A DNA stretch of 38,362 bases. Source: Ruminiclostridium sp. (GTDB lineage: Bacteria; Bacillota; Clostridia; Oscillospirales; Ruminococcaceae). The position numbers were made by a program, and so were the translations under genes. Shown in pieces: positions 8,557 through 15,547 of the stretch. The DNA lies in assembly GCA_017635675.1 (NCBI GenBank), contig JAGBLA010000017.1:1-38362 (forward strand), given 5' to 3'. The notes beneath the pieces are model-generated. The model worked only from the letters and a program-made list of their open reading frames with translations. It had not been told where the DNA came from and ran no database searches. Every line of letters begins with the position of its first letter. Within the stretch, counting starts at the first letter, position 1.

Positions 8557-9501
8557 TCACTTTCCTCTCGTGAACGGCGGCTTTACCGCTTTTATGACAT
8601 CGCGCAGAACGTCCATAGTGTCGGCGCGCTTTATCTTCGCTTCCTGGGTGAGCCGTATGCGGTGCGGCAGCACGAACGGCGTCATGCGCAGTACGTCCTC
8701 CGGCACGACGTAAGGGCGGCTGTTGAGGAACGCATAGCTCTGCGCCGCGCGCATCAGTGCGAGGGACGCACGCGGGCTCGCACCGAGCTCCACAGCGGGG
8801 TGAGCGCGGGTACCCGCGACTATCTCGACGATGTAGCGGTAAACCGAGGGCTCGATGTTCGTATCTTTAACGTCATCCTTCGCGGTGAGGATATCCTCCC
8901 GCGTGCAGGTGGGTATTATCAGCTCAAAGGGGTCATTCTTGCGGCGGTCGGCTATGATACCGACTTCCTGCTCAATGGTGGGATAGCCCACGGAGACCTT
9001 CATCATAAAGCGGTCAAGCTGCGCTTCGGGCAGCGGGAACGTACCCACATATCCGAGCTCGTTCTGGGTCGCTATGACCATGAACGGTGACGGCAGGCGG
9101 TGAGTAACGCCGTCAACGGTGACCGTCTGTTCTTCCATTGCTTCAAGGAGCGCGGACTGGGTCTTGGGAGTTGCGCGGTTGATCTCGTCCGCGAGAAGTA
9201 TATTCGTCATCACCATGCCCGGACGGTACTCAAAGTTGCCCGATTCCTTGTTCAGCATGGTAAATCCGGTAATATCCGACGCTGTAACGTCAGGTGTGAA
9301 CTGCGCCCTGCGGCTCACGAGCCCCGCTGCCTTTCCCATTGCGGCGGCAAGGGTCGTCTTGCCGGTGCCGGGTACGTCCTCAACGAGCACGTGACCGCCC
9401 GAAAGAAGCGCTATAAGAAGCATGGTAACAACGTCGCGCTTTCCGATTATGACCTTCTCTACCTCGTCGGCTATCTGCTGTATCTTCCTGTTGTGGATCA
9501 T
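8557..9501 (-). CDS. MoxR-family AAA+ ATPase (module 1)
   Basis: This 314-residue ATPase has Walker A DVPGTGKT at 42-49 and Walker B LLADEINRATPKTQSALLEAMEE. Sensor motif VIATQNELGYVGTFPLPEAQLDRF and lid region SPRASLALMRAAQSYAFL are also present. It is the first gene of the operon 9501-4621 and has a good promoter at 9559-9587. It is similar throughout to the ATPase at 2587-3534, so the two modules look like an old duplication, or two related systems kept side by side. Confidence 0.94.
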   Translation of the reverse strand: MIHNRKIQQIADEVEKVIIGKRDVVTMLLIALLSGGHVLVEDVPGTGKTTLAAAMGKAAGLVSRRAQFTPDVTASDITGFTMLNKESGNFEYRPGMVMTNILLADEINRATPKTQSALLEAMEEQTVTVDGVTHRLPSPFMVIATQNELGYVGTFPLPEAQLDRFMMKVSVGYPTIEQEVGIIADRRKNDPFELIIPTCTREDILTAKDDVKDTNIEPSVYRYIVEIVAGTRAHPAVELGASPRASLALMRAAQSYAFLNSRPYVVPEDVLRMTPFVLPHRIRLTQEAKIKRADTMDVLRDVIKAVKPPFTRGK

Positions 9502-9558
9502 TCTTTATGTTTCCCTTTTCTGAAAAAGTATAGTGTACAAACAGCGATGTATATAGTT

Positions 9559-9587
9559 ATTATAACACCATATATAAATTAAATCAA
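9559..9587 (-). promoter_or_regulatory. Sigma-A type promoter of MoxR module 1
   Basis: On the minus strand, TTGATT (9582-9587) and TATAAT (9559-9564) are 17 bases apart, with a TG extended -10 element. It sits about 60 bases before the moxR start codon. The rest of the 197-base gap (9502-9698) is AT-rich, with no supported gene. Confidence 0.65.
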
Positions 9588-9698
9588 CCTTTTTTGTGAA
9601 AATGACGCAAATTTGAGAAAAATACGCCTGCAAACTCAACAGAAAAACAAACGCGCCGCTCCCGAGGTCACAGTTACGGCGTGTTATCATGTATCGGT

Positions 9699-10280
9699 TC
9701 ATGTCATAAGGTACGCGCGGCAGGGTGCTCCGTCGCTCCCCCCGAGTTTCAGCGGCGCGGCACTGAGGAAATACCGCCCCTCCTGCACGGAAGTGAGGTC
9801 TATCCCTTCGAGAAGGACTATCCCCGCCCCGAGAAGTATAAGGTGTACATCCTTCGGCGCGTCCTCGGGTCCTACGGTCTGGCTCTCGTTGCCGATAAGT
9901 ATTATCCCCGACTGAGAGAAGGCTCTTGCGGCTTCGGCAGTTACGACAGCTTTTCCCGCTATCAGTATGCGTTTTGCGGCATCGACCGCTCTTGCGGATT
10001 CCATGATATTCACCACATCATCGGCAGTGAGCTCGCCTTCCCGCCGTGCCACATAGCAGTCGCCTACGAATACCGAAAGGTCTATCTGCTCTATCGTTTT
10101 GCCGTCATTTATGAAGTGATACGGAGCATCGGTATGCGTACCGTTGTGGGCGCACATTGAAAGCCCAGTGAGATTGTACATATCCCCCTTGTCCATGCTG
10201 TTCATTATCCTGCGCTCCGGCTGCGGATCACCCGGGAATACCCTGCACCCGAAGACCTCCTGTGAGATATCGATTATCAT
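9699..10280 (-). CDS. Cyclase-family metal hydrolase (kynurenine formamidase-like)
   Basis: This 193-residue protein of the cyclase family has the metal-binding signature H45-NGTH-TD-APYH55 and the typical opening MIIDISQEVFGCRVFPGD. Family members hydrolyse N-formylkynurenine, isatin and related amides or lactams. No tryptophan-degradation genes are nearby, so the substrate here is open. The open frame extends upstream to 10508, but that part runs into the promoter region and the divergent gene. I chose the ATG at 10280, after AAAGG, which matches the usual family start. It is read from a promoter that shares a palindrome with the promoter of the diguanylate cyclase. Confidence 0.85.
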   Translation of the reverse strand: MIIDISQEVFGCRVFPGDPQPERRIMNSMDKGDMYNLTGLSMCAHNGTHTDAPYHFINDGKTIEQIDLSVFVGDCYVARREGELTADDVVNIMESARAVDAAKRILIAGKAVVTAEAARAFSQSGIILIGNESQTVGPEDAPKDVHLILLGAGIVLLEGIDLTSVQEGRYFLSAAPLKLGGSDGAPCRAYLMT

Positions 10281-10316
10281 GATGAAAGCCTTTCTTTTCA
10301 AATGAGTTGCAATCAT

Positions 10317-10345
10317 ATTATAATACTTTTGCATTGGTTTGTCAA
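10317..10345 (-). promoter_or_regulatory. Promoter of the cyclase-family gene
   Basis: On the minus strand, a consensus TTGACA (10340-10345) and a consensus TATAAT (10317-10322) are spaced by exactly 17 bases. The -35 box lies inside the left arm of the palindrome at 10336-10361. Confidence 0.8.
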
Positions 10346-10361
10346 CACAGATTGACAAACC
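10336..10361. promoter_or_regulatory. Palindromic operator candidate between divergent promoters
   Basis: GGTTTGTCAA and TTGACAAACC form a perfect 10-bp inverted repeat around a 6-base centre (CACAGA). Each arm contains the -35 hexamer of one of the two divergent promoters. A protein bound here would cover both -35 boxes. No transcription factor gene is in the neighbourhood. Confidence 0.6.
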
Positions 10362-10380
10362 ACTCCGTTTATGATAAAAT
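10352..10380 (+). promoter_or_regulatory. Promoter of the diguanylate cyclase gene
   Basis: TTGACA (10352-10357) and TAAAAT (10375-10380) are spaced by 17 bases. The -35 box lies in the right arm of the palindrome. The start codon is about 34 bases downstream, behind the ribosome site GGAAAGGA. Confidence 0.7.
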
Positions 10381-10413
10381 ATCATTATAACATCAAACGG
10401 AAAGGACGTCACT

Positions 10414-11610
10414 ATGGACATCATCGGAATCCTGCACCGGTTCATGGAGCTTGATGAAAGGAATATACTTATCACTGATGAAAACGGCGGGATACTGTAT
10501 AAAAGCAAATGTTCCGACTATCCGTCGGAAAGCGTCATAAACAAGATACGGAATATCCCCGAGAACATAGATGAGCAGGAGATCTTCGACAAAGAGAAGG
10601 ATTACTATTACAATGTAAAAAGGATCATCATCGAAGATGAAGGCCGCAAGTATCTCTGCTACCATATCACCGACGTCAAGGACTATGCTCTGCTGATACA
10701 GGAGGTATCGTCATACACGAAAAACATTGCGAATATGGTCAGGTTTCAGTCGCACATAATGAAGAACCTCTCGATGTCCTACGATACATTTCTGCCCGTG
10801 CTTGCCAATTACTGCGGCTCGGACGAGGTGGTGATGTTCATAAAGAAGGACGGAGCAATAACGCGAAGCTCTTACGCCAAGGAGCTCGTTCGTGTCAGCG
10901 CGAACCAGTCGGAAGAGTATGAACGGTATTTCGCCATAAAGCGCGGCGAGGTAAGCGGAAGCTTCACCTGCATACTCAACTGCCCCGTACAGGGTCACAC
11001 CTGCGTGGTGCTTGTAAAGACCCCGCCCGAGGGCAACGACTCAAACCCCATGGATATATCAGTTTACAATGTCATAAACCTGTTCATCGAAAACTGCATA
11101 CTCAGAGAAAAGATAGTGTACGAAAGCGAGCATGACAAGCTCACGGGGCTTTACAACAAGGGCAAGTACATGGCAATGAAAAACGCGTCTTTCGGGAGTC
11201 CCCGCTCGATAGCTATCTGCAATTTCGATGTCAATAATCTCAAGCATATAAACGATACATACGGGCATGAATACGGCGACGCATTGATAATCAAGGCAGC
11301 AAAAAGCATCGCGTCGGTGGCTTACGGCAATGTTTACGGGTTCAGAATGGGCGGCGACGAATATGCCATGATAGCCACGGACATCACCCCCGAAGCCGTG
11401 GAGGACCTGCGCACACGCTGGAAAAACGCGCTTGACAGGCTCAACGAGGAGGACACCTCACTTTTCTGCTCAATGGCTTGCGGGATAGCTTTCGCGGAGG
11501 GAGAGTTCGACTATGACGAGCTTTATCAGAAAGCGGACGACCTGATGTACGAAAACAAAAAAGAGCTTAAATCCCAAAACATCACAAGCCGCCTTAACAT
11601 AGAAATATAG
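10414..11610 (+). CDS. PAS/GAF-like sensor diguanylate cyclase (GGDEF)
   Basis: This 398-residue soluble protein has a PAS-like domain at about 8-95, a second sensor domain with a GAF-like look at about 120-230, and a C-terminal GGDEF domain. The domain opens with DKLTGLYNKGKY (241-252), carries the metal site NFDVNNLKHIND (270-281) and has the active loop GGDEY at 313-317. It should make c-di-GMP from two GTP. The RxxD inhibitory site expected just before the loop is absent (304-307 read YGNV), so product inhibition at that site is unlikely. No membrane helices are seen. It stands between a hydrolase and a chemoreceptor gene. Confidence 0.92.
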   Translation: MDIIGILHRFMELDERNILITDENGGILYKSKCSDYPSESVINKIRNIPENIDEQEIFDKEKDYYYNVKRIIIEDEGRKYLCYHITDVKDYALLIQEVSSYTKNIANMVRFQSHIMKNLSMSYDTFLPVLANYCGSDEVVMFIKKDGAITRSSYAKELVRVSANQSEEYERYFAIKRGEVSGSFTCILNCPVQGHTCVVLVKTPPEGNDSNPMDISVYNVINLFIENCILREKIVYESEHDKLTGLYNKGKYMAMKNASFGSPRSIAICNFDVNNLKHINDTYGHEYGDALIIKAAKSIASVAYGNVYGFRMGGDEYAMIATDITPEAVEDLRTRWKNALDRLNEEDTSLFCSMACGIAFAEGEFDYDELYQKADDLMYENKKELKSQNITSRLNIEI

Positions 11611-11647
11611 TCGGATATATGAAAACCTTTTCAAGGCTCATACCTGT

Positions 11648-11680
11648 AACTGCCGCTGTTCATAAAGGACAGCGGCAGTT
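11648..11680 (+). terminator. Strong hairpin after the diguanylate cyclase gene
   Basis: AACTGCCGCTGT and ACAGCGGCAGTT pair perfectly over 12 bp around a 9-base loop, 38 bases after the stop codon. A U-tract is missing (GTGATATATA follows). It may therefore be a weak terminator or an RNA-stabilising 3' hairpin. Confidence 0.55.
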
Positions 11681-11763
11681 GTGATATATACCAACAGCCA
11701 ATATAAGTATTTATACAATATTGACAGAATTTTGGATTTTTTGTTTTTTATGGGAGATTTGTG

Positions 11764-11792
11764 TTGTTTTTATAACTAAGCTGTGTTATAAT
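11764..11792 (+). promoter_or_regulatory. Promoter of the dCache chemoreceptor
   Basis: TTGTTT (11764-11769) and TATAAT (11787-11792) are spaced by 17 bases, with the extended -10 TGT. The leader of about 70 bases contains a small hairpin, GCCGTT/AACGGC (11817-11836). I see no c-di-GMP riboswitch features in it. Confidence 0.65.
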
Positions 11793-11869
11793 AAAAAAAG
11801 TCTTATCACCTATCAAGCCGTTATACTAAAAACGGCAAATACAAAAAAAACGGGAGGATATTTCAAAAA

Positions 11870-13861
11870 ATGGGTAGTAGCAGTCATAAGAGCAGAATGA
11901 GCATTCAGTTCAAGCTTATGGCGGTTCTCATCCCAATCATCATCATCGCCATAGCCGGAATTCTGCTTGTAGTCCAGTCAACCACCTCAGCAATTCTCAA
12001 GAACGAAAGTGAGGAACTCCTTGCCACAAGCGCCGACAGCGCTGTCAACAAGGTCTCCTCATGGATGAACGATATACTCGGTCATCTTGACGCACAGAGA
12101 GATACCATACAGTATATGGATCTTTCGGGCTCCGCCGCAGCGGATTATGTTCACCACACCAAAGGACTCAGTCAGTCTTGTCCCGGCGGTATCTACATAG
12201 CCACCGAAAGCAAGGAAGTCTATGCAAACTGGGAACTCCCCAGCGCAGATTATGATCCCACCACAAGAGGCTGGTACAAGGAAGGTCTTTCACACCCGAA
12301 TTTCATGTTTGGCGACGCGTACTATGACCTTACTATCAACGATATGGTCGTTTCCGCGACCGCAGTGCTCAAAAACAGCAGCGGCGGAGTGCGCGGTGTA
12401 GCTGCGGGCGACGTTCAGCTCGCGGAGATATCCGCGATCATGTCCTCGGTAAAGCTTGAGGAGACCGGCGGTGCTTTCATGGCAGACGCGGGCGCTAAGA
12501 TAATCATAGGCACAAAAGACAAGGACATAATGAGCAAGGCGTTCGACGACCTTGACAAGAACTCGATATACGGCGCTGCCGTAAACTGGATCACCGGCAA
12601 GAGCGAGGGATTACACTCTGCGGTAGTCAACGGAAAGACCATCGACTGCTATGTAAAGTGGGTACCAGGCTGCAACTGGGCAGCGGTATTCTATGTTCCC
12701 GAGAACGAGATACTCAAGGACGCTCATCAGCTCACACAGACACTTATCGTGATCGCTCTGATCGCTATTGTGGCGCTTGCGGCAATAGTATTCGTAATGA
12801 TCAATCTGCTCGTCATCAGACCTGTCAAGAAGCTCGACACCGCAGCTCAGAGCATTGCCGACGGCGACCTCAACACAAAGGTCGATTACAAGTCCAACGA
12901 CGAGTTCGGCACACTCTCCGACAACTTCGGCAAAACAGCCGAGAGGCTCCATTCTTACGTGGATTACATCGACGAGATATCTTCTGTCCTCAACGAGATA
13001 GCTAACGGCAACCTCGCGTTCAGCCTCAGACTCGATTACGTAGGCGAATTCGCGAAGATAAAGGACGCTCTCGAAAACATCTCCACATCGCTCAACACCA
13101 CGATTTCACAGATCGACGAATCCTCTCAGCAGGTATCCTCCGGTGCGGGCAGCCTTTCCTCCGGAGCGCAGGATCTCAGCCAGGGCGCAATGCAGCAGGC
13201 AGCAGCTGTCCAGCAGCTCTCCGCCACTATCGCGGAGCTCACCGAACAGGTCAACAAGAACGCTCAGAACGCACGCAGCGTGAACCAAAACGTAAGCGCT
13301 ACCGCGGAGACAGTTCGTCAGAGCAACGAAAGTATGCAGCAGCTCATCAAGTCCATGACCGACATCAGCAACAGCTCCATGGAGATAGACAAGGTCATCA
13401 AGATAATCGAGGATATCGCGTTCCAGACCAATATCTTAGCGCTCAACGCCGCAGTTGAGGCTGCGCGCGCGGGTGACGCAGGCAAGGGCTTCGCAGTCGT
13501 TGCGGACGAAGTACGCAACCTCGCCAACAAGTCCTCCGAAGCCGCAAAGAACACCGCCGACCTTATCCAGGCTTCCGTTGCGGCAGTAAACCAGGGTACC
13601 AAGATCGCGGACGCCACAGCCAAGAGCCTTCTCTCCACCGTTGAGGATATCAACCATATCACAGGCGCTATCAACGAGCTCTCCGATTCGTCGGATCAGC
13701 AGGCAGTTTCTATCCGTCAGGTCTCCGAGGGTATCAACCAGATATCCAACGTTGTCCAGAACAACAGCGCGACCTCAGAGGAAACGGCAGCGTCCAGCGA
13801 AGAGCTTTCCGCTCAGGCTCAGGTGCTCAACCAGCTCGTAGAGAAGTTCCGTCTCAAATAA
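11870..13861 (+). CDS. Methyl-accepting chemotaxis protein with dCache sensor
   Basis: This 663-residue receptor has a membrane helix at about 17-36, an external dCache_1 sensor (about 40-285), a second helix at 290-315, a HAMP domain and a long coiled-coil signalling domain. The signalling tip is the highly conserved [18 protein letters not shown] (around 515-545). The sensor contains Y128, R133, W135, Y136, Y151, D153 and D181 in the spacing I recall for the amino-acid-binding dCache_1AA motif, so an amino acid ligand is likely. It ends at LVEKFRLK and has no C-terminal tether. The ribosome site is GGGAGG, 12 bases before ATG. It is expected to signal to the CheA/CheW encoded 4 kb downstream. 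Confidence 0.95.
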   Translation: MGSSSHKSRMSIQFKLMAVLIPIIIIAIAGILLVVQSTTSAILKNESEELLATSADSAVNKVSSWMNDILGHLDAQRDTIQYMDLSGSAAADYVHHTKGLSQSCPGGIYIATESKEVYANWELPSADYDPTTRGWYKEGLSHPNFMFGDAYYDLTINDMVVSATAVLKNSSGGVRGVAAGDVQLAEISAIMSSVKLEETGGAFMADAGAKIIIGTKDKDIMSKAFDDLDKNSIYGAAVNWITGKSEGLHSAVVNGKTIDCYVKWVPGCNWAAVFYVPENEILKDAHQLTQTLIVIALIAIVALAAIVFVMINLLVIRPVKKLDTAAQSIADGDLNTKVDYKSNDEFGTLSDNFGKTAERLHSYVDYIDEISSVLNEIANGNLAFSLRLDYVGEFAKIKDALENISTSLNTTISQIDESSQQVSSGAGSLSSGAQDLSQGAMQQAAAVQQLSATIAELTEQVNKNAQNARSVNQNVSATAETVRQSNESMQQLIKSMTDISNSSMEIDKVIKIIEDIAFQTNILALNAAVEAARAGDAGKGFAVVADEVRNLANKSSEAAKNTADLIQASVAAVNQGTKIADATAKSLLSTVEDINHITGAINELSDSSDQQAVSIRQVSEGINQISNVVQNNSATSEETAASSEELSAQAQVLNQLVEKFRLK

Positions 13862-13887
13862 CAGGAGCTTGCGTACACTATATAAAT

Positions 13888-13926
13888 ATAAAAGCGGGAT
13901 AGCCGAACAGCTATTCCCGCTTTTTT
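13888..13926. terminator. Bidirectional terminator between chemoreceptor and VanZ-like gene
   Basis: AAAGCGGGATAGC and GCTATTCCCGCTTT pair around a 6-base loop, with one bulged base in the stem. T-runs follow on the plus strand (TTTTTT) and A-runs precede, so it can stop transcription from both sides. The stop codon of the minus-strand gene lies inside the right arm. Confidence 0.85.
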
Positions 13927-14366
13927 CGTGTCATAAGCAATGCGATAACAAATGCCGCACCCGCGCCGGTGACTACACCCGCGAAGTCTATCCACACATC
14001 GGTTATGGACGCTCCCCTGCCTGTGAAAAGCTGGATAGTCTCGTCTAAAAAGCCGATCATAAACCCGACAGCCACAGGTATAAGCGCGCATATAAGTCGT
14101 CTGCGCCGGCTGATGTCAGCCACGCTCTTCGGGTAAATATAAAGACCCATGACAAGCCCCAGTACCGCGTGCTCGGTGAAGTGCGCAAGCTTGCGCACGA
14201 TGTGGTCGGTGAGCGTAATGGGAATGTGCAGAACATCAAGCGCTTTCTGCAAAATGCGCATGACGCTCAGGCTTTCCTCGGCGGAGCTTGTGAGCGGTAT
14301 CAGCGAATGCCCCCAGATAAACGCCACAACAAGGATAAGCAGTATGAGAAACGTGCGCTTTTTCAT
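13911..14366 (-). CDS. VanZ-like family membrane protein
   Basis: This 151-residue protein has about four membrane helices and the VanZ-family pattern: DHIVRKLAHFTEHAVLGLVMG in the middle and FLDETIQLFTGRGASITDVWIDFAG later. Family members are small membrane proteins linked in one case to teicoplanin resistance; most have no known function. The open frame extends upstream to 14420, but the ATG at 14366 (MKKRTFLILLILVV) follows the stop of the alarmone synthetase by one base and begins at the first helix. The two genes are probably coupled in translation. Confidence 0.85.
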   Translation of the reverse strand: MKKRTFLILLILVVAFIWGHSLIPLTSSAEESLSVMRILQKALDVLHIPITLTDHIVRKLAHFTEHAVLGLVMGLYIYPKSVADISRRRRLICALIPVAVGFMIGFLDETIQLFTGRGASITDVWIDFAGVVTGAGAAFVIALLMTRKKRE

Positions 14367-14367
14367 G

Positions 14368-15039
14368 CTATCTGCTTTCACGCTCGATGCGGTTGCGTAT
14401 CTCCTGCATACGGTAGTCAATGTCGTTTATAGCCTCGGCACACTCTCTGAGCTGCGCCGAGATCTCTTCGGCGTTATTGATATTGTGCTTATATTTGAGC
14501 TTATGGTCAAGAGACGCCCAGAAATCCATAGCAATTGTGCGGAACTGCACCTCCGCCTTCATTATCTTCTTGCCTGTAGAAAGAAAGATAGGTATCCCGA
14601 CGATAAGGTGCAGGCTGCGGTAGCCGTTGGGCTTTGGATTGGCTATATAGTCCTTGCGCGAGATTATGGTGATATCGTCCTGAGTGCTGAGTATGTCCGC
14701 TATCGCGTATATATCCTCCGGGAACGAGCAGATGACCCGCACTCCCGCTATATCATTGAGCGTTTTCTCGATATTCTCCACCGTAGCGGGAACGCCCTTG
14801 CGGTTCATCTTCTCCACTATGCTCATCGGGTCCTTGACACGGGTCTTTATAGACTCTATGGGGTTGTAGTTGTAGATCGTGGAGAATTCGTCGTTGAGCA
14901 CATTGAGCTTTGTTTCAAGCTCCCTCAGCGCACATTCGTTCTGCATCATAAGTTCAAGGAACGGTTTAGCGTTTTCGAGAAGCTCCGCTGTGATGTTTCC
15001 TATGCTTCCCGGGTTCATCAGCTCGTTGGTTTCTGCCAT
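14368..15039 (-). CDS. Small alarmone synthetase (RelA/SpoT domain, RelQ-like)
   Basis: This 223-residue single-domain (p)ppGpp synthetase has the family stretches KTRVKDPMSIVEKM, LNDIAGVRVIC, the GTP-binding YIANPKPNGYRSLHL and EVQFRT, followed by FWASLDHKLKYK. It lacks the HD hydrolase and the TGS/ACT regulatory domains, so it can only make the alarmone. The length fits RelQ/YjbM-type enzymes. The ATG at 15039 is preceded by CAGGAGAC, a strong ribosome site; the frame-opening ATG at 15102 has none. The upstream region is rich in TGTAA/TTACA motifs. Confidence 0.92.
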   Translation of the reverse strand: MAETNELMNPGSIGNITAELLENAKPFLELMMQNECALRELETKLNVLNDEFSTIYNYNPIESIKTRVKDPMSIVEKMNRKGVPATVENIEKTLNDIAGVRVICSFPEDIYAIADILSTQDDITIISRKDYIANPKPNGYRSLHLIVGIPIFLSTGKKIMKAEVQFRTIAMDFWASLDHKLKYKHNINNAEEISAQLRECAEAINDIDYRMQEIRNRIERESR

Positions 15040-15061
15040 TTTATTGTCTCCTGTTCCAAAA

Positions 15062-15129
15062 GTTACAGTTTGTAACCTTTTAGGCATAAGCTGTAACCGC
15101 ATTGTAATAATTTTTAACCGGATTGTAAT
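15062..15129. promoter_or_regulatory. Cluster of TGTAAC-type motifs upstream of the alarmone synthetase
   Basis: GTTACA-gtt-TGTAAC (15062-15076) is a perfect inverted repeat. Beyond it, AACCGCATTGTAAT (15095-15108) and AACCGGATTGTAAT (15116-15129) form a direct repeat with a 21-bp period, two helical turns. On the minus strand the direct repeat also supplies a weak promoter, TTACAA-16-TACAAT. It may be a factor-binding region, but the AT-rich context weakens the case. Confidence 0.4.
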
Positions 15130-15157
15130 TGCATTTCCGGAATAAACAGAGTATAAT
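15129..15157 (+). promoter_or_regulatory. Plus-strand promoter with no gene behind it
   Basis: TTGCAT (15129-15134) and TATAAT (15152-15157) are spaced by 17 bases. Both flanking genes run on the minus strand, so this promoter would start a short transcript that ends at the hairpin 15211-15251. Confidence 0.5.
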
Positions 15158-15163
15158 AAAATT

Positions 15164-15251
15164 GTAAGTTAAGAATACACCTCACTTATCCTGAGTTATC
15201 CTTCCATAATGACTTTGCCCCGAGCTTTTATGCTTGGGGCATTGTCTTTTT
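15164..15251 (+). ncRNA. Candidate small RNA
   Basis: A predicted transcript of about 88 nt runs from the promoter at 15129-15157 to an intrinsic terminator. The terminator stem is GAC-tt-TGCCCC-g-AGC against GCT-t-GGGGCA-tt-GTC, followed at once by TTTTT. The only ATG inside (15209) has no ribosome site. The hairpin has no U-tract on the minus strand, so it is not the terminator of the neighbouring minus-strand genes. I do not recognise an RNA family. The evidence is the promoter-terminator pairing alone. Confidence 0.4.
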
Positions 15252-15547
15252 CAGCGTTTCTTGACTATCTTTTTGGATTCGTTGGTAGTATATACCACCT
15301 CGGCATAGATAGCGGCTACGATCTGATACAGCTCCTGCGGTATCGCTTCGCCGGAATTGAGCATTACCAGCAAAGCGGCGGTGCTGTCGTCGCGGTATAT
15401 CGGGACGCCGTTGGCGTCAGCGATGTTCACTATCTTCTGAGCAAGCTCTCCGAGCCCGGAGGCTACCACTACCGGTGCGTAGTTCAGGCTCGGATTGTAT
15501 TTGAGGGCTACCGCAGCCTTCTGCCCGTAGTTTTTACGCCTTGACAT
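15251..15547 (-). CDS. FlhB C-terminal-domain-like protein (YlqH/FlhX-like)
   Basis: This 98-residue protein matches only the cytoplasmic domain of the FlhB/YscU/EscU export-switch family: KAAVALKYNPSLNYAPVVVASGLGELAQKIVNIADANGVPIYRDD, then AIPQELYQIVAAIYAEVVY. The self-cleavage motif NPTH is replaced by NPSL, and there are no membrane helices. Bacillus YlqH and related FlhX proteins have the same form and are encoded beside a FliK-like gene, as here. The start overlaps the end of the FliK-like gene by 14 bases, so the two are coupled. A role in export control is inferred; a full-length FlhB is not in this window. Confidence 0.85.
   Translation of the reverse strand: MSRRKNYGQKAAVALKYNPSLNYAPVVVASGLGELAQKIVNIADANGVPIYRDDSTAALLVMLNSGEAIPQELYQIVAAIYAEVVYTTNESKKIVKKR

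Noticed and set aside
9505..9702. Minus-strand open frame of 65 codons in the gap before moxR
   Set aside because: It overlaps the moxR promoter, has no ribosome site and reads as random translated AT-rich DNA.
10281..10508. Upstream extension of the cyclase-family gene
   Set aside because: It would run across the promoter and into the divergent gene; the family core and ribosome site support the ATG at 10280.
11793..11869. Possible c-di-GMP riboswitch in the chemoreceptor leader
   Set aside because: The leader is only about 77 bases with one 6-bp stem and lacks the conserved GEMM features.
15209..15544. Plus-strand open frame of 111 codons starting inside the candidate sRNA
   Set aside because: It has no ribosome site, crosses the terminator and is antisense to the FlhB-like gene.
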